DNA of 64,000 nt, taken from the NCBI GenBank assembly GCA_030848545.1, contig JAVDCA010000025.1, forward strand, positions 51,318 through 115,317, given 5' to 3'. A model generated the notes under the pieces. That model made no database searches. It saw only the letters and a list, made by a program, of their open reading frames with translations, and was not told where the DNA came from. Below, one piece after another: positions 8,658-17,800 of the stretch; position 1 is the stretch's first letter; each line of letters begins with the position of its first letter. Origin of the DNA: Astrobacterium formosum. Its GTDB lineage: Bacteria > Pseudomonadota > Alphaproteobacteria > Rhizobiales > Xanthobacteraceae. Both the position numbers and the translations under genes were made by a program.

Positions 8658-8869
8658 ATCCCTCCACAACCCCAACTCTGGATTTACAGGCCGGATGCGC
8701 CGCTTCGGATGCGGCGGGCGGCGGGCGAACGAATCACGACAGCGCCCGAGCGCACCCCGGGGCCGATCGGCGCTGACCCGGCTGCGGCCGCAGCCGGCAC
8801 CCAAATCGGTACCTTATAGCCTCCCGATATTGCATCCACCGGTAGCATTTCGCCGCCGATGCCATTGCC

Positions 8870-8883
8870 TTGACTTTGGTCAA
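8870..8883 (+). promoter_or_regulatory. FNR/FixK-type box upstream of nrfA
   Basis: TTGAC-TTTG-GTCAA is a perfect 5-4-5 palindrome that fits the TTGAY-N4-RTCAA class bound by Crp/FNR-family regulators such as FixK and FnrN. Its centre is about 84 bp before the nrfA start codon. The rest of the spacer from tRNA-Gly to nrfA (8658-8960) shows no gene. Confidence 0.65.
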
Positions 8884-8960
8884 GCGTGGTTTTCGACTGT
8901 GTTCGTAACGTTGCGTCCCCGTTTGCGACCGTTTCAAAGCCCCCCATCAGGAGACGATCC

Positions 8961-10499
8961 ATGCGCATGTCTTCGCGCTCCTATGCCGCGGCTCTCGGTG
9001 CGGCGGCACTGACCGGTCTCGTCGGTGCCGCGATCCTGACGCTTCCCGCACTGTCTCCGCTCGGAGATGCATTCGCCCAATCCGACAAGCCGAAGGCGTC
9101 CAAGCACCGCGCCAAATCCACCAAGGCGCAGCCCGCCAAGGCCCAGCCCGCCAAGGCCGCAGCGCAGGAAGCGCCGCCGCCGATCACCGACGATACCGAC
9201 GATCCGGCCGTCTGGGGCAAGACCTTCCCGGTCCACTACGAGCTTTATTCCAAGACCGTCGACATGGAGCGCACCAAGTACGGCGGCAGCGAAGCCGAGC
9301 CGCGCACGCCGACCCAGGCCGATCCCCGCTCGGTGGTGTCGAAGTCGAAGGTGGAGGAAGATGCCGGCCTCAAGGCCATGTGGCAGGGCTACGCCTTCTC
9401 GGCCGATTTCCGCGAGGATCGCGGCCACGCCTACGCGAATATCGACCAGCAGAATACGGGCCGGCAGACATTCGCGAAGCAGCCGGGCGCGTGCATGAAC
9501 TGCCACGCCTCGAGCTACGTCGCCATGAAGAAGCAGGGTGACGGCGACGTCACCAAGGGCTTCGAGAAGATGAACGCCATGCCGTTCCCGGACGCCGCCA
9601 AGCTCGTCTCGCATCCGGTGTCGTGCATCGACTGTCATGACACGCAGACCATGGCGCTGCGCGTCACGCGGCCGGCCCTCATCGAAGGCTTGCGCGCCTT
9701 GAAGGCGTCACAGGGCATCCAGAACTACGACGTCAACAAGCAGGCCTCGAACCAGGAAATGCGCGCCTATGTGTGCGCGCAGTGCCATGTCGAGTACTAT
9801 TTCAAGGGCGCCGAACGCCGCCTTGTCTTCCCGTGGGCAAAAGGCCTCAAGGTCGAGAACATGCAGGCCTTGTACGACGAAATCGGCTTCCGCGACTGGA
9901 CCCACAAGGACACCGGCGCGCCGGCCTTGAAGGCCCAGCATCCCGAATTCGAGATGTGGAGCCAGGGCATCCATGCCCGCGCCGGCGTCACCTGCTCGGA
10001 TTGCCACATGCCGATGATCAAGCATGGCGGCCAGACCGTCAGTGATCACTGGGTGCGCAGCCCGCTCCTCAACATCGCCAATGCCTGCATGGGTTGCCAC
10101 AGCAAGCACGACGCCAAGATCACCGCCAAGGAACTCAAGGATCGCGTCGAGGCGATCCAGGACCGGCACTGGAAGCTGCGTGAGGACGCCATGCAGGCAC
10201 TCGTCGGCCTGATCGACGACCTCAAGGCCGCCAAGGCGGCCGGCAAGGGCGACGCCGAGCTCAAGACCGCGCAATACATGCAGCGTCGCGCCCAGTTCTA
10301 TCTCGACTTCGTCGAGGCCGAGAACTCGACCGGCTTCCATGCCCCGCAGGAGGCCGCCCGCATCCTGGGCGAGTCGCTCAACTACGCCCGCCAGGGCCAG
10401 ATCGCACTACGCGATGCGAGCTTCAAGCCGACGGTCGCGGTGGTCGACATTCCGCCGCCGCCGGCCCTGCCGCCGCTGGTGTCGCCGGCCGCAAAGTAA
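8961..10499 (+). CDS. nrfA: Ammonia-forming pentaheme cytochrome c nitrite reductase NrfA
   Basis: NrfA reduces nitrite to ammonium in the periplasm with six electrons. The 512-residue protein has a Tat-like/Sec signal and a Lys/Ala-rich linker, then five c-haem sites: CMNCH (178), CIDCH (222), CAQCH (272), CSDCH (345) and CMGCH (376). The CAQCHVEYYF block is typical for the family. The active-site haem uses CXXCH, not the CXXCK of E. coli. ATG 8961 has AGGAG at good spacing. No nrfH or nrfBCD is adjacent, so its quinol-side electron donor must lie elsewhere. An FNR-type box lies upstream and a strong terminator downstream. Confidence 0.93.
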   Translation: MRMSSRSYAAALGAAALTGLVGAAILTLPALSPLGDAFAQSDKPKASKHRAKSTKAQPAKAQPAKAAAQEAPPPITDDTDDPAVWGKTFPVHYELYSKTVDMERTKYGGSEAEPRTPTQADPRSVVSKSKVEEDAGLKAMWQGYAFSADFREDRGHAYANIDQQNTGRQTFAKQPGACMNCHASSYVAMKKQGDGDVTKGFEKMNAMPFPDAAKLVSHPVSCIDCHDTQTMALRVTRPALIEGLRALKASQGIQNYDVNKQASNQEMRAYVCAQCHVEYYFKGAERRLVFPWAKGLKVENMQALYDEIGFRDWTHKDTGAPALKAQHPEFEMWSQGIHARAGVTCSDCHMPMIKHGGQTVSDHWVRSPLLNIANACMGCHSKHDAKITAKELKDRVEAIQDRHWKLREDAMQALVGLIDDLKAAKAAGKGDAELKTAQYMQRRAQFYLDFVEAENSTGFHAPQEAARILGESLNYARQGQIALRDASFKPTVAVVDIPPPPALPPLVSPAAK

Positions 10500-10529
10500 G
10501 TTCCGATCTCCCTGTTCCCTTGCGTTCCT

Positions 10530-10561
10530 GCGCCCTCACCGGTTCCGGTGAGGGCGCTTTG
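10530..10561 (+). terminator. Rho-independent terminator after nrfA
   Basis: Perfect stem GCGCCCTCACC / GGTGAGGGCGC with loop ggttcc, then TTT. It lies about 30 bp past the nrfA stop and separates it from the SCO1 unit. Confidence 0.85.
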
Positions 10562-10629
10562 TCGTCTTGCCGGGCCATGGCTCGCCCCCTATTTGTACAC
10601 GGCAGTGAACCGGACAGCCGCCACCCGCC

Positions 10630-10800
10630 ATGTCACCCATCTCCGAACGCGCCGGCCGTCAGAACTTGTCGCGAACCGTCGTGGTGGCGGCAGCCGCCTT
10701 CGTCGGCGTGGCGACCGCGGCGGCGCTCGGCCTGTGGGTCCACTACGGCACGGCGGTGTTCGTCGAGACCATCGTGGCCGGCATCCAGGCGTGTCTGTAG
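10630..10800 (+). CDS. Small single-span membrane protein upstream of SCO1
   Basis: A 56-residue open frame starts MSPISERAGRQNLSRT, has one membrane span (VVVAAAFVGVATAAALGLWV), and ends GTAVFVETIVAGIQACL. It ends 40 bp before the SCO1 start and reads the same way, so co-transcription is likely. The codon use is like the neighbours (strong G/C at third positions), which supports real coding. No function is known to me. It may help the copper chaperone or an oxidase, but that rests only on position. Confidence 0.7.
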   Translation: MSPISERAGRQNLSRTVVVAAAAFVGVATAAALGLWVHYGTAVFVETIVAGIQACL

Positions 10801-10840
10801 GCATGCCACATTGTAGAGACACAACGGTCGAGGACGCTCC

Positions 10841-11431
10841 ATGACGGCACGCGCCACGCGCCTCGCACTGGTGTTCGCAGCATTTCTGGCCGGGCTCGTG
10901 TTGTGCCTGGCGGTCATCCTGATGCTCGTCGGCCCACCCGGGGCCGGCATGCAGTCGTCCATCGGCGGGCCGTTCCGGCTCGTCGACCAGGACGGCAAGA
11001 CCATCACGGAGCGCGACTTCGCCGGCAAGCCGTTTCTGATCTTCTTCGGCTTCACCCATTGCCCGGACGTGTGCCCGACGGCGCTGTTCGACATTTCCGA
11101 GGTGATGCGCGCCCTCGGCCCCGACGCCGACAAGACCGCGGCGCTGTTCGTGTCGGTCGATCCCGAGCGCGACACCCCGGCCGTGCTCAAGGACTACCTG
11201 TCCTCCTTCGATCCGCACGTGCGCGGCGCCACCACCGATGCCGACGGCCTCGCTGCGATCGCCAAGACCTTCCGGGTCTACTTCAAGAAAGTGCCGACCG
11301 AGGGCGACGACTACACCATGGACCACACCGCGCTCATCTATCTCATGGACAAGCGCGGCGGTTTCGTCGCCCCGTTCAATCTCAAGCGCAACCCCGAGGC
11401 GGCCGCAAACGACCTGCGCAAGTATTTCTGA
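10841..11431 (+). CDS. SCO1/SenC-family copper chaperone
   Basis: SCO proteins are membrane-anchored thioredoxin-fold proteins that deliver copper to the CuA site of cytochrome oxidase. The 196-residue protein has an N-terminal membrane anchor (about residues 8-30), the copper ligands CPDVC in FTHCPDVCPTALFD, and the third ligand His in MDHTALIYLMD. Length is normal. No oxidase genes are adjacent. The last codons and stop are duplicated in tandem just downstream (11416-11449). Confidence 0.94.
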   Translation: MTARATRLALVFAAFLAGLVLCLAVILMLVGPPGAGMQSSIGGPFRLVDQDGKTITERDFAGKPFLIFFGFTHCPDVCPTALFDISEVMRALGPDADKTAALFVSVDPERDTPAVLKDYLSSFDPHVRGATTDADGLAAIAKTFRVYFKKVPTEGDDYTMDHTALIYLMDKRGGFVAPFNLKRNPEAAANDLRKYF

Positions 11432-11449
11432 CGCGCAAGTATTTTTGAG
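11416..11449. repeat. 17 bp tandem duplication over the SCO1 stop codon
   Basis: gcgcaagtatttctgac (11416-11432) is repeated with two base changes at 11433-11449. Each copy holds a TGA; the first is the SCO1 stop. Confidence 0.85.
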
Positions 11450-11457
11450 ACGACGTC

Positions 11458-13275
11458 TCAGCCCTGCTTCCGCCATGTCCGCGCCAGGCCGTGGGGCGTC
11501 TTTTCCCATTCGAACGGCCGCGCCACCAGCTTGAACAGCGCCCGCCAGGCGGCCGCCGACAACAGCAGCCAGTAGACCGGGATCGTCAGCAACACCCAGG
11601 CCCGGGACAAGAGGCCGCGCCGCGCCAGCCCGACCGTGCCGAGGACGATGGACGACGCATAGCCGGCCACGCATGCGACCCCATAGAAGCCAAACAGCAG
11701 GGCAGTCGGTCGCGAGCCGTCGCTCGCCAAGGCAGCCGCGAACACGGCCAGGAACAGCGGGTGCACCAGCGCCGCCAGCACCGAGCCGCCCACCGCCAGT
11801 TGGAAGACCAGGAACCCGGACGGACCGAGGTCCCGCCACAGCCGCCACGGCCGGCGCATGTGGACGAGCCAGGTCTGCGTCCAGCCCTTGAACCAGCGGG
11901 TGCGCTGGCGCAGCCATGGGCCGAAATGCCCCGGCGCCTCCTCGAAGGTGCTCGACGCCATGACGGCGGTCTCGAACCCGAAGCGGGCAAGCCGCATGCC
12001 GAGATCCGCATCCTCGGTGACGTTGTGGGGATCCCAGGCGCCGACCTGGCGCAGCACCGCGGTGACGAAATGGTTGGACGAACCTCCGAGCGGCAACGGC
12101 AGGCGATGGCGCGCGAGACCCGGCAGGAAGACGTCGAAGAGCCCGGCATATTCGGCCGCGAACAGGCGCGTCAGCCAGGTGTCGTCGGCGTTCGCGATGG
12201 TCAGGCGCGCCTGCACGCAGACGAGTTCCGGACCGTGGTCGCGGAAGCACGCGACGGCAGCGCGCAACTGGTCCGGCTCGGGCTCGTCCTCGGCGTCGTA
12301 TACGGCGATGAAACGGCCGCGGGCGAACGGCAGGGCGGCGTTGAGGGCTTTCGGCTTGGTGCGCGGCGGCCGGTCCGGCGCCACGATCACCTCGTAGGGG
12401 GCGTGCAAACGAAGCGCGGCCACCGCCGCCCGGGTGGCGGCGTCGTCGCGCTCGAGCACCAGCTTGATGTCCAGCTTCTCGGGCGGATAGTCGAGCCCGT
12501 CGAGGGCGGCGACGAGGCCGCCGACGCTGCGGGCTTCGTCGTGGAGCGCCGCCACCACGGTGTAATGGGGAAGTTCCGCGTCGTCGACGTGGTCGCGAAG
12601 ACGATAGAAGTCCGGTGCATTGGCGGCGGCCCACAGGCGCAATGCCGACCACGACACGAAGAGCGCGGCGAGGCAGGTTCCCGCCACGTCGTGGACGTGC
12701 CGGGGCCAGGCCCAGACGCCGAGAATGGTCAAGACCGACAGGACCGCCAACGCCGCGACGGCGCACCGAGGTGTCGAAGCCGCCGACATTTCGGGCTGGT
12801 GGCGCGCCAGGGCGTCGGCCGCCCGGTCGGCGACCGCCTCGCCGGCATGACGGTGCACGAAGGCGGCCAGCCGGGCCTCGGATGTGAGGCGGATCGATGT
12901 CGGGTAGCCGGGCGCGCGCAGCAACCGGGCTTTCATGGACGGCGACGTGACGGCGCGGGCGACCACCACATGAGTCGGCGCGCCATCGATGACAAGCGGC
13001 AGCAGGCCGGCCGCCACGGTCTCGACCATCAGATCGTCCCCGAGCGGGCAGGCCGCCCGTGGGGTGTCCTCGAGGCTTTCGTATCGGATGCCGAGACGGT
13101 TCGCGAAAGCGCGCAGATAGCGCTCCTCCGACATGACGCCGCACACCGCCAGGACGCGGTCGATGCCCACGCCCACATCGCGAGCCCGCCGCGCCGCCGC
13201 CGCCACCACCATGGGGGTCAGCGCACCACTGATGCAGTCGAGATCTGGGCGCGCAGGAACTCGGTACTGCTCCAT
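11458..13275 (-). CDS. Processive family-2 glycosyltransferase with MshEN-like N-terminus
   Basis: This 605-residue membrane enzyme has three parts. Residues 1-150 resemble the type II secretion ATPase N-terminal (MshEN) fold (RVLAVCGVMSEERYLRAF, ANRLGIRYESLEDTP). Two spans follow (about 170-218). A GT2 domain then carries DAED (327-330), TEDAD (420-424) and QRTRW (457-461), followed by several C-terminal spans. The motifs match BcsA/NdvB-type inner-membrane polymerising transferases. MshEN domains in ATPases often bind c-di-GMP, so allosteric control is possible but not shown. ATG 13275 was chosen where the conserved N-terminus begins. The product is unknown. Confidence 0.85.
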   Translation of the reverse strand: MEQYRVPARPDLDCISGALTPMVVAAAARRARDVGVGIDRVLAVCGVMSEERYLRAFANRLGIRYESLEDTPRAACPLGDDLMVETVAAGLLPLVIDGAPTHVVVARAVTSPSMKARLLRAPGYPTSIRLTSEARLAAFVHRHAGEAVADRAADALARHQPEMSAASTPRCAVAALAVLSVLTILGVWAWPRHVHDVAGTCLAALFVSWSALRLWAAANAPDFYRLRDHVDDAELPHYTVVAALHDEARSVGGLVAALDGLDYPPEKLDIKLVLERDDAATRAAVAALRLHAPYEVIVAPDRPPRTKPKALNAALPFARGRFIAVYDAEDEPEPDQLRAAVACFRDHGPELVCVQARLTIANADDTWLTRLFAAEYAGLFDVFLPGLARHRLPLPLGGSSNHFVTAVLRQVGAWDPHNVTEDADLGMRLARFGFETAVMASSTFEEAPGHFGPWLRQRTRWFKGWTQTWLVHMRRPWRLWRDLGPSGFLVFQLAVGGSVLAALVHPLFLAVFAAALASDGSRPTALLFGFYGVACVAGYASSIVLGTVGLARRGLLSRAWVLLTIPVYWLLLSAAAWRALFKLVARPFEWEKTPHGLARTWRKQG

Positions 13276-13547
13276 GCTCTTCGGCCCGCGGAAAACACAC
13301 ACGCAACATCGAAGACGAACCGGCGCGGAAAGGTAGCATATGGTATGCACGCCCCTATCGGTTGTATAGCGAAAAAAATCAGCCGGAACGGGTCCGCCTG
13401 AATCCGAATGCGCCCTTGCTGTCGGCAGTCCTGAAAACCCGAGGTCATGCGTCGCCATGGTGCATCGCCTTGCCGGCGGGGCGCGCATCTGATTGTGTGC
13501 GCCTCCGCCCCGAGCGAAGGTCCCGGGCGCTCATCCGTGGGACATCG

Positions 13548-14414
13548 ATGCCATTCTTGCGTGCACTTCCGCTCTTGATCGCCGTGATGACGTCGGCCCT
13601 CGGCGTGCCGACGCCGGTCGCGGCGCAGCCTGCGCCGTCCACTTCCGCCAGCGTCGCCGTGCCGGGCTTCTGGGATCCGAAACGCCGGCCCGAGCGGCCG
13701 GACCTGTCGCGCTTTTCAGTGTTGCGTTTCATCACCGAGGTCGACTATCCGCCGTTCAATTATGCGGGGCCGGACGGCAATCCGGTCGGCTTCAATGTGG
13801 ATCTCGCGCGCGCCATCTGCGAGGAGATGCGCATCGCCTGCACGGTGCAGATGCGCCGCTTCGACACCCTGCTCGACTCGCTTGCGGAAAACCGCGGCGA
13901 CGCCGCGATCGCGTCGATCGCGGTCAACGAGGAGACCCGGAAGCGCGCCGACTTCTCCGAACCCTATTACCGTCCCGCCGCCCGCTTCGTGGCCCGCAAG
14001 GAGGCCGCGATACCGGTGGTGAAGCCGGAATTGCTCGAGGGCAAGAAGATCGCCGTCGTCGCCGGCACCGCCCACGAACAGTATCTGCGCGCCCTGTTCA
14101 CCGAAGCCGACATCCGGCCGCTGCCCAGCGCCGCCGAGGCCCGCGAGGCCCTGCGCAAGGGCGAGGTCGATCTCGTGTTCGGCGACGGCTTCGCGCTCGC
14201 CTTCTGGCTCAACGGCACCGAGGCTTCCGACTGCTGCGCCTTCGCGGGCGGGCCATTCACCGAAAGCCGCTATTTCGGCGAAGGCATCGGCATCGCGGTG
14301 CGGCGCGGCAACGAGACGCTCAGGCAGGCCCTCAACTGGGCCCTGTTCCGCCTGTGGGAGAAGGGCCGCTTCACCGACCTGTGGCTGCGGCATTTCCCGA
14401 TCAATCCGTATTGA
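13548..14414 (+). CDS. Periplasmic solute-binding protein, family 3
   Basis: This 288-residue protein has a signal peptide ending near AAQPA and the SBP family 3 layout: FITEVDYPPFNYAGPDGNPV, GFNVDLARAICEE and SIAVNEETRKRADFSEPYY. Such proteins bind amino acids for ABC importers. No permease or ATPase is adjacent, so it is an orphan and could instead serve signalling. ATG 13548 was chosen for the signal peptide; the frame is open further upstream without coding character. It is divergent from the glycosyltransferase, with 272 bp between that show no other gene. Confidence 0.85.
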   Translation: MPFLRALPLLIAVMTSALGVPTPVAAQPAPSTSASVAVPGFWDPKRRPERPDLSRFSVLRFITEVDYPPFNYAGPDGNPVGFNVDLARAICEEMRIACTVQMRRFDTLLDSLAENRGDAAIASIAVNEETRKRADFSEPYYRPAARFVARKEAAIPVVKPELLEGKKIAVVAGTAHEQYLRALFTEADIRPLPSAAEAREALRKGEVDLVFGDGFALAFWLNGTEASDCCAFAGGPFTESRYFGEGIGIAVRRGNETLRQALNWALFRLWEKGRFTDLWLRHFPINPY

Positions 14415-14520
14415 AGGCGAGGCGTCGCGGCTGCGTCGTCATTGCCAGCCCGGAGACGCCTTTATTGACCCCGTGGCGCCCTGTTCCTACTGTCCGCGCT
14501 CTTGAACCGAAGAAAGTCCG

Positions 14521-16155
14521 ATGTCCGAACCTGCAATCGATGCCGCGGCGCTACGCGCCCTCGCCGAGACTTCCAGTGCCTGGCCGTTCGAAGAGGCCAA
14601 GAAGATCGTGGCGCGGCTCAAACGCACCCCCAAGGACGAGGTCATCTTCGAGACCGGCTACGGACCCTCCGGCCTGCCGCATATCGGCACCTTCGGCGAG
14701 GTCGCCCGCACCACCATGGTGCGTCACGCCTTCCGGGTCCTGACCGAGGACAGGGTGAAGACGCGGCTGATCGCCTTTTCGGACGACATGGACGGGCTGC
14801 GCAAGGTGCCCGACAACGTCCCCAACCAGGAGATGCTCGCACGGCATCTCGGCAAGCCGCTCACGAAGGTGCCGGACCCGTTCGGAACGCACCCGTCCTT
14901 CGGCGAACACAACAACGCCCGCCTGCGCGCCTTCCTGGACCAGTTCGGTTTCGACTACGAATTCGCCTCCTCGACCGAGTACTACCAAGCGGGCAAATTC
15001 GACCAGGCGCTGATCCGCGTGCTCGAGCGCTTCGACAAAGTCATGAACATCATGCTGCCGTCGTTGCGCGAGGAGCGGGCGTCCACCTACTCGCCCTTCC
15101 TGCCGGTGTCGCCCACGACCGGCCTTGTCCTGCAGGTGCCGATCATCGCGCGCGACGTCGAACGCGCCGCCATCACCTGGGACGATCCCGACACCGGCGA
15201 ACGCATGACCACGCCGGTCACCGGCGGGCGCTGCAAGCTGCAATGGAAGCCCGACTGGGCGATGCGCTGGTATGCCCTCGGGGTCGACTACGAGATGGCC
15301 GGCAAGGACCTGATCGATTCCGTCAAGCTCTCCGGCGACATCTGCCGCGCGCTCGGCGGCGCGCCGCCGGAAGGGTTCAATTACGAACTCTTCCTCGACG
15401 AGCAGGGCCAGAAGATCTCCAAGTCCAAGGGCAACGGGCTGACCATCGAGGAGTGGCTGCGCTACGCCTCGCCGGAGAGCCTGTCGCTGTTCATGTATCG
15501 CGAACCCAAGGCGGCCAAGCGGCTCTATTTCGACGTCATTCCGCGCCACGTCGACGAATACCAGCAGTTCCTGGAGGCCTATGGGCGCCAGGACGACAAG
15601 CAGCGGCTGACCAATCCGGTCTGGCACATCCATACAGGTTCGCCGCCCAAGCCGGACGTGCCGATCACCTTCACGATGCTCCTCAACCTCGTCTCGGCCT
15701 CCAATGCCGAGGATACCGACACGCTGTGGGGCTTCATCGGCCGCTACTGGCCCGGCGTGACGCCGACCTCGCATCCGCGCCTCCACCACATGGTGGAATA
15801 CGCCATCCATTATTTCCGCGATTTCGTGCTGCCGACGAAGAAATTCCGCGAGCCCACCGAGGCCGAGCGCGCCGCCCTCGTCGACCTGCGCGACGCCCTC
15901 TCGCAACTCCCCGCCCTCGCTGCCGCCGAGCAGATCCAGGAGGTCGTCTACGAGATCGGCCGCCGCGAACCGTTCCTCGACCTGAAGAAGAAGGCCAAGG
16001 ACGGCAAGCCGGGCGTCTCGCTCGACTGGTTCAACATGCTCTACCAGGTGCTGCTCGGCCAGGAGAAGGGCCCGCGCTTCGGCTCCTTCGTAGCGATCTA
16101 CGGCATCAAGAACACCGTCGACATGATCGACGGCGCGCTGGCCAGGAGTGCGTGA
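14521..16155 (+). CDS. lysS: Lysyl-tRNA synthetase, class I
   Basis: It charges tRNA-Lys. This 544-residue enzyme is the class I type found in archaea and many alphaproteobacteria, unrelated to the class II LysRS of E. coli. The HIGH-type motif is in [10 protein letters not shown] (54-57) and the KMSKS-type motif is KISKS (298-302). The N-terminal sequence [11 protein letters not shown] is typical. The stop codon lies inside a 14 bp tandem duplication. It appears to be a single-gene unit, convergent with carbonic anhydrase. Confidence 0.96.
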   Translation: MSEPAIDAAALRALAETSSAWPFEEAKKIVARLKRTPKDEVIFETGYGPSGLPHIGTFGEVARTTMVRHAFRVLTEDRVKTRLIAFSDDMDGLRKVPDNVPNQEMLARHLGKPLTKVPDPFGTHPSFGEHNNARLRAFLDQFGFDYEFASSTEYYQAGKFDQALIRVLERFDKVMNIMLPSLREERASTYSPFLPVSPTTGLVLQVPIIARDVERAAITWDDPDTGERMTTPVTGGRCKLQWKPDWAMRWYALGVDYEMAGKDLIDSVKLSGDICRALGGAPPEGFNYELFLDEQGQKISKSKGNGLTIEEWLRYASPESLSLFMYREPKAAKRLYFDVIPRHVDEYQQFLEAYGRQDDKQRLTNPVWHIHTGSPPKPDVPITFTMLLNLVSASNAEDTDTLWGFIGRYWPGVTPTSHPRLHHMVEYAIHYFRDFVLPTKKFREPTEAERAALVDLRDALSQLPALAAAEQIQEVVYEIGRREPFLDLKKKAKDGKPGVSLDWFNMLYQVLLGQEKGPRFGSFVAIYGIKNTVDMIDGALARSA

Positions 16156-16172
16156 AACGGAGTGCGTAAAAC
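16145..16172. repeat. 14 bp tandem duplication over the lysS stop codon
   Basis: ggagtgcgtgaaac (16145-16158) and ggagtgcgtaaaac (16159-16172). The lysS TGA is at 16153-16155. Confidence 0.85.
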
Positions 16173-16217
16173 GGGGCACGCCGCGCCGCCTCAAGGCCGG
16201 CGGCGCAGCGGCCTTGG

Positions 16218-16246
16218 CGCAACCTCACTGGACGCAACCTCACTGG
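16218..16246. repeat. 15 bp tandem duplication over the carbonic anhydrase stop codon
   Basis: cgcaacctcactgg occurs at 16218-16231 and 16233-16246. The minus-strand stop (tca 16240-16242) lies in the gene-side copy, and the duplicate keeps a second stop five codons further on. Confidence 0.85.
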
Positions 16247-17040
16247 GCAGGCGTCGTGCCGGCTCCCGCCGCTGCGGCGCGTGGTGACGGCGCCACCTGC
16301 GAGCGCAGCACGTAGCGGCGGTTCACCTTCTGCACCGGCCGGGCATTCATGGGATAGAGCTTCGCGAAGGCGTCGATGTCGGCGGCCGCCACCGTGATCG
16401 GGCTGGTGAGCAGCATCCACGACACCACTTCGCTGCACGGCGGCGTCGTCAGCGAGCCCGCATAGCCATAATAGGAATGGCCCGCCGGCAGCAGGGCGTT
16501 CGGATCGATGCGGGCATCGGCCTTGACGGCCGGGCCGGTCGACTGCGGCATGGTGGCGACGATCCTGGCAAAGGCCGGATTGGCCCGCCCGGCCGTCATC
16601 AGGACGCCGACGACACCGAGGGCGCCCGAGGGCGCCTGGTGGACGAAATGCACTTCCATGGGGAAGCTCTTTCCCGCGATGGTGTGCTCGCTCGGCCGAT
16701 GGAAGTGGAACTGGACGAGCTTGTAGGCGTCGTTGCCGATCTTGAGGGTCGAGCCACCCGCAACATTGAGCTGGATGGTATGGCCGTTGTTGACGATCGT
16801 GTCGGCGCTCTTCTTCCAGGCGAAGCCGAGACGGGGCAGGCTGGCGCGCATCGAACCCGCGATGTCGATCGGCGACTGCTGATTACCGACGCCGCACACC
16901 TTGCTGGCGGCATCGACGTCGCCCCAGTGATCGGGGCCATGGGCGCCGTCATAGCTCCATTCGGCGGCGAAGCCGGATGGCGCACAGGCCGGGCACAGGG
17001 CCAGACCGGCGATGAGCTTCAAGGCATTGCGGCGGTTCAT
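16240..17040 (-). CDS. Alpha-class carbonic anhydrase, secreted
   Basis: It interconverts CO2 and bicarbonate in the periplasm. The 266-residue precursor has a signal sequence starting MNRRNALKLIAGLALCPAC, which has twin-Arg/lipobox-like character. The zinc ligands are His112 and His114 in QFHFHRPSEH and His131 in EVHFVH. GNQQSPIDI and TTPPCSE are family blocks; Cys49 and the TPPC cysteine can form the usual disulfide. The start at 17040 has gggggaaac upstream; an ATG ten codons earlier is less likely. It is convergent with lysS. Confidence 0.94.
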   Translation of the reverse strand: MNRRNALKLIAGLALCPACAPSGFAAEWSYDGAHGPDHWGDVDAASKVCGVGNQQSPIDIAGSMRASLPRLGFAWKKSADTIVNNGHTIQLNVAGGSTLKIGNDAYKLVQFHFHRPSEHTIAGKSFPMEVHFVHQAPSGALGVVGVLMTAGRANPAFARIVATMPQSTGPAVKADARIDPNALLPAGHSYYGYAGSLTTPPCSEVVSWMLLTSPITVAAADIDAFAKLYPMNARPVQKVNRRYVLRSQVAPSPRAAAAGAGTTPAQ

Positions 17041-17170
17041 TTGTTTCCCCCGTGATTGCCGTTGCGTCATGCAACGATCGCGGAGATCGCGACGAATCGC
17101 CCCGATCTCCGCCGGGGAAGCATGCCAGAGCTCGCAGCAGCCGTAGCCGCCCGCCGCTACCGGCGGGCAA

Positions 17171-17800
17171 TCACTGGCTCGCCCACACGATGCGGGCGAT
17201 CCATGCGACCTCCTCGGTCGACAGGGTGCGCTCGGCGTGGGCGGGATTGATGGAACGCAGCTCGACGGTCTTGGCGGTCTTGCGCTTGAGTTCCTTGGCC
17301 ATCACCTCGCCGTCGCGGGTCTTGACGACGACGCGGTCGTTGCGGCGGATCGGCGCTGCCGGCGAAACCAGGACCACGGTGCCGTCCCGATAGGCGGGCT
17401 CCATGGAGTCGCCCTGCACTTCGAGCGCATAGGCGTGCTCGTCATCGATGGACGGAAACGCGATCTCGTCCCAGCCGTTGCCGGCCGGAAAACCGGCATC
17501 GTCGAAATAGCCCCCGGCGCCCGCCTGGGCGAGACCGAGCAGCGGCACGGCGCGCGCCGGCGCCGGCTGGCCTTCGGTGATCAGGCTGACGAACTGCTCC
17601 ACCGACACGCCGGTGGCGGTGAGCGACTTCGCCACCGATTCCGTCGACGGCCAGCGGGAACGGCCGTCCGGCGTAATGCGCTTGGACTTGTTGAAGGTGG
17701 TGGGATCGAGCCCGGCCCTCTTGGCGAGGCCTGACGGCGACAGGCCCGAACGGGCCGCCAGGCGATCGAGCGCCGCCCAGATTTGCGAATGCGTCAGCAT
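17171..17800 (-). CDS. HTH regulator with S24 (LexA/CI-type) peptidase domain
   Basis: The 209-residue protein has an N-terminal HTH (LAKRAGLDPTTFNKSKR) and a C-terminal S24 domain. The catalytic dyad is Ser132 in QGDSMEPAYRDG and Lys169 in GEVMAKELKR. This is a CI/LexA-like layout and may allow self-cleavage; a possible Ala-Gly site lies in AQAGAGG (about 91-97). The start MLTHSQIW (17800) has GGAGA upstream; ATGs at 17815 and 17821 are alternatives. It is divergent from pyrD across an AT-rich spacer that may hold its operator. Confidence 0.88.
   Translation of the reverse strand: MLTHSQIWAALDRLAARSGLSPSGLAKRAGLDPTTFNKSKRITPDGRSRWPSTESVAKSLTATGVSVEQFVSLITEGQPAPARAVPLLGLAQAGAGGYFDDAGFPAGNGWDEIAFPSIDDEHAYALEVQGDSMEPAYRDGTVVLVSPAAPIRRNDRVVVKTRDGEVMAKELKRKTAKTVELRSINPAHAERTLSTEEVAWIARIVWASQ

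Noticed and set aside
11446..11460. Palindrome TGAGACGACGTCTCA between SCO1 and the glycosyltransferase as a terminator
   Set aside because: The stem is short and neither side has a U run in the right place.
10589..13339. A 916-codon open frame on the minus strand through SCO1 and the glycosyltransferase
   Set aside because: It is Arg/Gly/Pro-rich shadow coding opposite and out of frame with two clear genes; stops are rare only because of high GC.
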